Shown here one piece after another: positions 59,965 through 64,000 of a stretch of DNA of 64,000 nt (positions are counted from its first letter, which is position 1; the number at the start of each line of letters is the position of its first letter). The stretch is from Deltaproteobacteria bacterium (GTDB taxonomy: Bacteria > Myxococcota_A > UBA796 > SXON01), in contig CANFCK010000022.1 of the NCBI GenBank assembly GCA_947445035.1, positions 1 through 64,000 of the forward strand. The letters run 5' to 3'. Below the pieces are notes generated by a model that worked only from the letters and a program-made list of their open reading frames with translations, did not search any database and was not told where the DNA came from. Both the position numbers and the translations under genes were made by a program.

Positions 59965-61992
59965 ATGCCCGCGCCCATCCTCACCCCCGAAGAGCTCCAG
60001 AAGGCCACGATGGAGGAGTACGGCGTCACCGGCGCCGAGCTGGGGTTGGAGCCAGAGGACGACGAGGAGGCCGAACTGGCGCTTTTGCGGCGCTTTTTGT
60101 TCGCGGCGCCCCAACGCCAGCTGACCTCAGGAGAGCGGCACGGCCTGACCCTCGACCGCGTGCAGCGACAGCTTCGCGGCCTGTTCACGATGTTGGACGG
60201 GCGCCGCGTGGACATCGGTCACAGCGACCCGGCCTGCACCGATAACCTCCGCATCTACCTTCCCAAAGCGATGCCCGCCCCCGAGGAGCCGGACGACCTC
60301 CTGCTGTTCCAAGCCGCCGGACTGGTCCAACTCGGCTTCTCGCGGCATGGGCTTTTGGTCGACCGTGGTGTCCTCCGCGAGCTCTACGGCGATTGGGTGC
60401 TGCGAAGCACCTTCCACCTGCTCGCGATGCGGTATGTCTTACGATTGTGGGTGGAGGAGTTTCCGGGACTGGCGGAGCCGCTGGGGCGGGTGCCGTACTC
60501 GGAAAAGGGCGGCGCACTGCGGGTGAACCTCACGAGCGTGCCTCGCGATGGTCTTCCTGGCGCGTTCGTGCCGCTGTACGAGGGGCTGGTGGTGTGCCTC
60601 AACTGGGGAGCGCCGGGCACCGAAGGGGACGCCGCCCGACAAGCAGTCCGCACCATCGATCAGGCAGGCCCCATCGGCATCGCAGCGGTCCTAGTCGGTC
60701 AGGCGCAGCGCCTCCGTGAACACTTTCGCCGCTTACGCCTGGGGCCGCCTCCCCTGCCCTTCTGGGGCGGCATCATCCGCCCGGAGTGGATTCTCTCCGA
60801 TCTGGCGCGAGACCTAGCCGCCGAAAACGAGTGGAAGAAGGGCAACCGGCCGCTGCGGCAGCTGATCGACGCCATGGCGAGGCGCGGGGCGGTTCCCGGG
60901 GAGAAGCCGCCCGACGCCCCGCGGTTGTCGCTGAAGGAGCGGCTGATGGCGCGGCTTGGCGGACCCGCCTCGGCGGCGACAGGACCCGCCTACGGGCGGC
61001 TCCGCGATGAAGCGCAGGTCTCCGCGCGGGAGGTCCGTTACGGCGCCGCGGAGTGGACAGCGACCGCGTCCCCGGCCACGCTCACCGAGGGGGCGGTGTC
61101 GAAGCCCGACGAGGATGGCGGCCGCTTCTGGGACGAGTGGGACGACGCGGCCGGGGTCTACCGCTTCGAGGCAACCCGAGTCTACACGCCCGAAGGTGCG
61201 ACGGGTCCGCTCGCCGCCTACGAGCGCATCGTGGAAGCCAATCGCCCCCAACTCCAACAGATTCGGCGTCGTTTCGAGGCCCTCCGCGTAGAGGAGCGCT
61301 GGGTGGGCGGCCAGCCCGACGGCAGCGAGGTCGATCTGAACCGCGCCATCCTCGCGCTGACCGATCTCGCCGCCGGTCAGGACCCCGACGATCGCCTTTT
61401 TCGGCGCTTCGTACGGCGGAAGCGACAGGTCGCGATTCTGACGATGGTGGACCTGAGTGGCAGCACCCTCGGCCACGTGCTGCACCTGGAGCAGACGGCG
61501 CTGGTGCTCTTCGCCGAAGGTCTCAAGACCCTCGGCCTCCCGCACGCCTTCTACGGTTTCGGCAATACCCACCCGTTGGAGTGCAACCTCTTCCGCCTCA
61601 AAGGTTTCGACGAACGCTACGACGACGCCGTCTACAAGCGCCTCGCCAACCTCCGCGCCAACGGCGCCACCCGCATGGGCGCGTTCATCCGGCACGCCGC
61701 CTCACTTTTGGAGGTTCGCCCCGAAACCCGGCGCATCCTCATCGTCGTCTCCGACGGCAAGCCGGAGGATCGGGCCGAGTACCGCGGCCGGCACGGCATC
61801 CGCGACACCGCGATGGCGGTAGCCGAAGCGCGTCGTGTCGGCGTCCACGTTTTCTGCCTGTCCATCGACCCCGAGGAGGGCGCTGACGCCTACCTCACAG
61901 AGATATTCGGCGCTGGGCGCTACCTGAAGCTGGACGACGTGGACACCCTGCCGGTGCGGCTGCCGGAAGTGTTTCGGGAGCTCGTGGGGTAG
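59965..61992 (+). CDS. NorD/CbbO-like VWA-domain activation protein
   Basis: 675 residues. A long N-terminal region (about 1-480) is followed by a VWA domain: LTMVDLSGSTLGHVL (MIDAS, about 493), the loop with Thr in GATRMGAFIRHAA, and IVVSDGKPEDRAEY, ending LPEVFREL. It is the expected partner of the CbbQ/NorQ ATPase; such pairs activate Rubisco or nitric oxide reductase by metal or cofactor insertion. No Rubisco or nor gene is in the window, so the client is unknown. Confidence 0.9.
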   Translation: MPAPILTPEELQKATMEEYGVTGAELGLEPEDDEEAELALLRRFLFAAPQRQLTSGERHGLTLDRVQRQLRGLFTMLDGRRVDIGHSDPACTDNLRIYLPKAMPAPEEPDDLLLFQAAGLVQLGFSRHGLLVDRGVLRELYGDWVLRSTFHLLAMRYVLRLWVEEFPGLAEPLGRVPYSEKGGALRVNLTSVPRDGLPGAFVPLYEGLVVCLNWGAPGTEGDAARQAVRTIDQAGPIGIAAVLVGQAQRLREHFRRLRLGPPPLPFWGGIIRPEWILSDLARDLAAENEWKKGNRPLRQLIDAMARRGAVPGEKPPDAPRLSLKERLMARLGGPASAATGPAYGRLRDEAQVSAREVRYGAAEWTATASPATLTEGAVSKPDEDGGRFWDEWDDAAGVYRFEATRVYTPEGATGPLAAYERIVEANRPQLQQIRRRFEALRVEERWVGGQPDGSEVDLNRAILALTDLAAGQDPDDRLFRRFVRRKRQVAILTMVDLSGSTLGHVLHLEQTALVLFAEGLKTLGLPHAFYGFGNTHPLECNLFRLKGFDERYDDAVYKRLANLRANGATRMGAFIRHAASLLEVRPETRRILIVVSDGKPEDRAEYRGRHGIRDTAMAVAEARRVGVHVFCLSIDPEEGADAYLTEIFGAGRYLKLDDVDTLPVRLPEVFRELVG

Positions 61993-62080
61993 GCAGGTGC
62001 CGACCCCACTGCCCCGGACGCGCGTGATGTGTCGCGACATCATCGGTTCCGGTAGATGGCTGCTCGGTTACGGCCGGCCG

Positions 62081-63595
62081 CTACAGACACCCGGTCGTCG
62101 AACACAGAAAGGACGCATCCTCACCGTACGAATAAGCGGTCGCGACGTTCTCGGCATACACCTCGCCCGGGGCGTTGTCCGCCGCTGTGTCAGCGTCCCC
62201 GAGGTCGCACGACGTGGCGGTGAAGACGGGACTGTCCGCGACCCAGTACAGGTAGACGGCGGCGGCCGTCGACGCTGAGTTGCCATGGAACCCCGCGATC
62301 GAGGCGGAGTCCCCCCTACAGGTGCCGGCCATGCCGTAAGACAACACCAGCCCCCCGCCGGTCGAAGCGGTGTTCGAGTCGACGAGCGAGTTCACAAGAT
62401 CGAAGTTCCCGTTCCCCTGCAGGTACAGACCGCCACCCATGGCGGTGCCCGTATTGTCGGCCACTGTGCTGTCCTCGACCTTCACCGCGACCGAAGCAAC
62501 CACCCCGAAGGACAAGATGCCGCCGCCGTAGTCGGCCACGTTCTCGGAGATCGTGGAGTTCATCACCGACACATCGCAGTCCACCGCGAAAATGGCGCCG
62601 CCGGCGTAGGCGGTGCCGCCGGTCATCCAAACGTTGTCGACCACCACAGTGGCGCCGTCGGCCCCATCGCACAGGATGCCCCCACCGCCGTGGAAGCCGG
62701 CGATCTCAGAACTGGAACCGCTCCCGCCGATGATGGTGAGGTCTGCAACCGCCAAGGTCACCCCCGAACCATCCGTGCGCACGGTGGAACCCTCGCCACC
62801 CGCGTCGAGCACCGTGGCCTCGCGCCCGCCATACCCCGTGATCACAGCCGGGCCCGTCACGGTGATGTTGGTGAACCAGAGCCCGCCGCAAACGTTCAGA
62901 TTGCCTCCGCTGAGCTCCGCGGCGACCGGGGAGCCAGCCTTGCCGCGCCCCAGCGCACGGGTCCAATCCGTCCAAGTCCCCGCGTCTTCGAGCCACACGC
63001 CCGCGTCCAGCGTGCTCGCGTCGCAATCGTTGTCGAGCCCGTCGCACACCTCCGACCCGGCGGGGGAGATGCCGGCGTGGTCGTCGTCACAGTCGCCTGG
63101 CACCTCCACGAACGCATCCCCCGGTGGACCGCAGTGGACGACCGCAGCCACGGTGTCGCCGTAGCCGTCGGCGTCGGCATCGGGGTACCAGCTGGTCGCG
63201 TCCGTCGCGTCGTTGTCCGCGCCGCCGTCGCAGTCGTCGTCCACCCCGTTGCAGACCTCGTCAGCGGTGGGGTTGACCTCGGCGGCGTCGTCGTCGCAGT
63301 CGGAGTCGTTGTCGACCTCGTCGGCCTCCGGCGCGCAGGTGACGCGCGCCGTGGCCGGGTCGCCGAACCCATCCAAGTCGGCGTCCGCGTAGACCGAAAC
63401 GGCGTCCGTGGCGTCCACATCCGTGCTGCCATCACAGTCGTCATCCACGTCGTTGCAGCGCTCGTCGGCGTCCGGGTGCACGGCCGCGTCGGCGTCATCG
63501 CAGTCGTCGACGGCAGCGAATCCATCGCCGTCGCCGTCGGCCGGGATTTCGGGACAACCGAAGAGGGCCAGCATCAACACCGACAAACAGGTCAT
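62081..63595 (-). CDS. MopE-type lipoprotein with a beta-helix domain
   Basis: 504 residues from ATG 63595. Leader MTCLSVLMLALFGC with lipobox Cys14. DADxDG metal-binding repeats fill about 20-190 (DGDGDGFAAVDDCDDADAAV; NDVDDDCDGSTDVD; DADADGYGDTVAAV and more). A right-handed parallel beta-helix follows to the end (ATVLDAGGEG; VDNVWMTGGTAYAGGAIF; VMNSTISENVADYGGGI). Surface lipoprotein; such combined proteins are frequent in Myxococcota and may be adhesins or polysaccharide-binding. It overlaps the stop of the preceding MYXO-CTERM gene by 4 bases (ATGA). Confidence 0.85.
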   Translation of the reverse strand: MTCLSVLMLALFGCPEIPADGDGDGFAAVDDCDDADAAVHPDADERCNDVDDDCDGSTDVDATDAVSVYADADLDGFGDPATARVTCAPEADEVDNDSDCDDDAAEVNPTADEVCNGVDDDCDGGADNDATDATSWYPDADADGYGDTVAAVVHCGPPGDAFVEVPGDCDDDHAGISPAGSEVCDGLDNDCDASTLDAGVWLEDAGTWTDWTRALGRGKAGSPVAAELSGGNLNVCGGLWFTNITVTGPAVITGYGGREATVLDAGGEGSTVRTDGSGVTLAVADLTIIGGSGSSSEIAGFHGGGGILCDGADGATVVVDNVWMTGGTAYAGGAIFAVDCDVSVMNSTISENVADYGGGILSFGVVASVAVKVEDSTVADNTGTAMGGGLYLQGNGNFDLVNSLVDSNTASTGGGLVLSYGMAGTCRGDSASIAGFHGNSASTAAAVYLYWVADSPVFTATSCDLGDADTAADNAPGEVYAENVATAYSYGEDASFLCSTTGCL

Positions 63596-64000
63596 GCGCG
63601 CTTCCTGGTCGGCCATCGCACCCCGCTCCGCCGACGCCGCATCCCCACCGCCACCGCGCCAACCAAGAGCCCCCAACCGACGGCGGAGCCGCCGCTGGCG
63701 CATTGGCACTCGTCGTCCTTGCCGCCGCCGTCGCCGCTGTCCTCGCCGCTGTCGGTGTCCGCTCCGGCGTCGACGCCGTCGCAGTCCTGGTCGATGCCGT
63801 CGCCGAGGAGGTCGAGGCCTCCGGGGCTGATGGCGCCGTCGGCGTCGTTGCAGTCGTCCTCGGTGGCGGCGGCGTAGCCTTCGGGGGCCGTGCACTCCAC
63901 GATCGAGACGGCGGGGTCGGTGTACCCGTCCTGGTCGGCGTCAGCGTACCAGGTGGGGGCGTCAGTGGCGCCGATGTCGTTGGTGCCGTCGCAGTCGTCG
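63592..64000 (-). CDS. MopE-type surface protein with MYXO-CTERM-type signal (5' end outside the window)
   Basis: The last 135 codons are visible. DADQDGYTDPAVSIVEC, EDDCNDADGAISPGG and GDGIDQDCDGVDAGAD repeat the putative metal-binding motif. A Ser/Asp/Gly linker leads to DDECQCASGG, a hydrophobic stretch (WGLLVGAVAVGM) and RRRR, a MYXO-CTERM sorting signal. It continues past the right edge, so the N-terminus and total length are unknown. Translationally coupled to the next MopE-type lipoprotein. Confidence 0.85.
   Translation of the reverse strand, partial: DDCDGTNDIGATDAPTWYADADQDGYTDPAVSIVECTAPEGYAAATEDDCNDADGAISPGGLDLLGDGIDQDCDGVDAGADTDSGEDSGDGGGKDDECQCASGGSAVGWGLLVGAVAVGMRRRRSGVRWPTRKRA

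Noticed and set aside
62285..63877. A 530-codon plus-strand frame over the MopE-type genes
   Set aside because: Valine/Gly/His-rich antisense image of repeated GAC/GAT-rich codons; the minus strand has a signal peptide, DADxDG repeats and a sorting signal.

Overview
The window is about 70% G+C by eye, densely coded on both strands, and reads as chromosome from a Myxococcota-like bacterium. The reasons are several proteins ending in a Cys-containing linker, a hydrophobic segment and an Arg cluster (MYXO-CTERM-type sorting signals), DADxDG-rich MopE-type surface proteins, a DUF2330 protein, a CotH-family lipoprotein, PEGA and FG-GAP proteins, and many short-leader lipoproteins with an LLxAC-type lipobox. 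GTG and TTG starts and 1-4 base start/stop overlaps are common. No rRNA, CRISPR array, insertion sequence or prophage was seen; there is one tRNA (Ala, GGC).

Layout. 1-7611: leftward operon for a soluble NAD-dependent formate dehydrogenase (fdsG-fdsB-fdsA-fdsD) followed by two lipoproteins, one of the arylsulfotransferase family; a detached copy of that gene's 3' end lies beyond. 7714-11325: a vapBC pair, a truncated MFS transporter, a hybrid PAS histidine kinase and an 800-base stretch of gene debris with a HEPN-like remnant. 11326-16997: pyruvate kinase, a DUF1304 membrane protein, a FAN1-type nuclease, an 82-residue HTH protein with a clear promoter, a GNAT acetyltransferase and Xaa-Pro aminopeptidase. 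17016-26356: mostly envelope proteins (CotH lipoprotein, FG-GAP lipoprotein, MYXO-CTERM protein, SGNH hydrolase, another lipoprotein) plus an alpha/beta hydrolase, SRPBCC protein, HEAT-repeat protein and NmrA-like reductase. 26456-32708: tRNA-Ala with terminator, acyl-CoA dehydrogenase, then a rightward run of PEGA protein, phosphoglucose-isomerase-like protein, YfgM-like TPR protein and BamB-like propeller.

32919-40725 is a leftward housekeeping run read as tsaE, ComEA-like protein, cysteine desulfurase, a lipoprotein, mnmA, rnc, era and an FAD monooxygenase: tRNA modification, RNA processing and ribosome assembly together. 40808-44792: TerC/DUF475 membrane protein, small membrane protein and a sulfatase-fold lipoprotein. 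44803-47658: a DnaA/Hda-like AAA+ ATPase, a stand-alone methylmalonyl-CoA-mutase-type B12 subunit, acyl-CoA dehydrogenase and a LOG-family protein. 47787-56146: lipoproteins, DUF2330 protein, orphan ParA-type ATPase, beta-helix protein, enoyl-CoA hydratase with 3-hydroxyacyl-CoA dehydrogenase, a redoxin/DsbD-alpha pair and an esterase. 56169-61992: tight operon of a STAND-like TPR ATPase, a polytopic membrane protein, a CbbQ/NorQ-type AAA+ ATPase and a VWA protein. 62081-64000: two overlapping MopE-type surface proteins, the last running off the window.

The most interesting signals not explained by gene content are a palindrome TTGAC-N2-GTCAA found upstream of three unlinked genes (HTH protein, DnaA-like ATPase, ParA), and a strong window-wide preference for writing Leu-Leu as the rare pair CTT-TTG.
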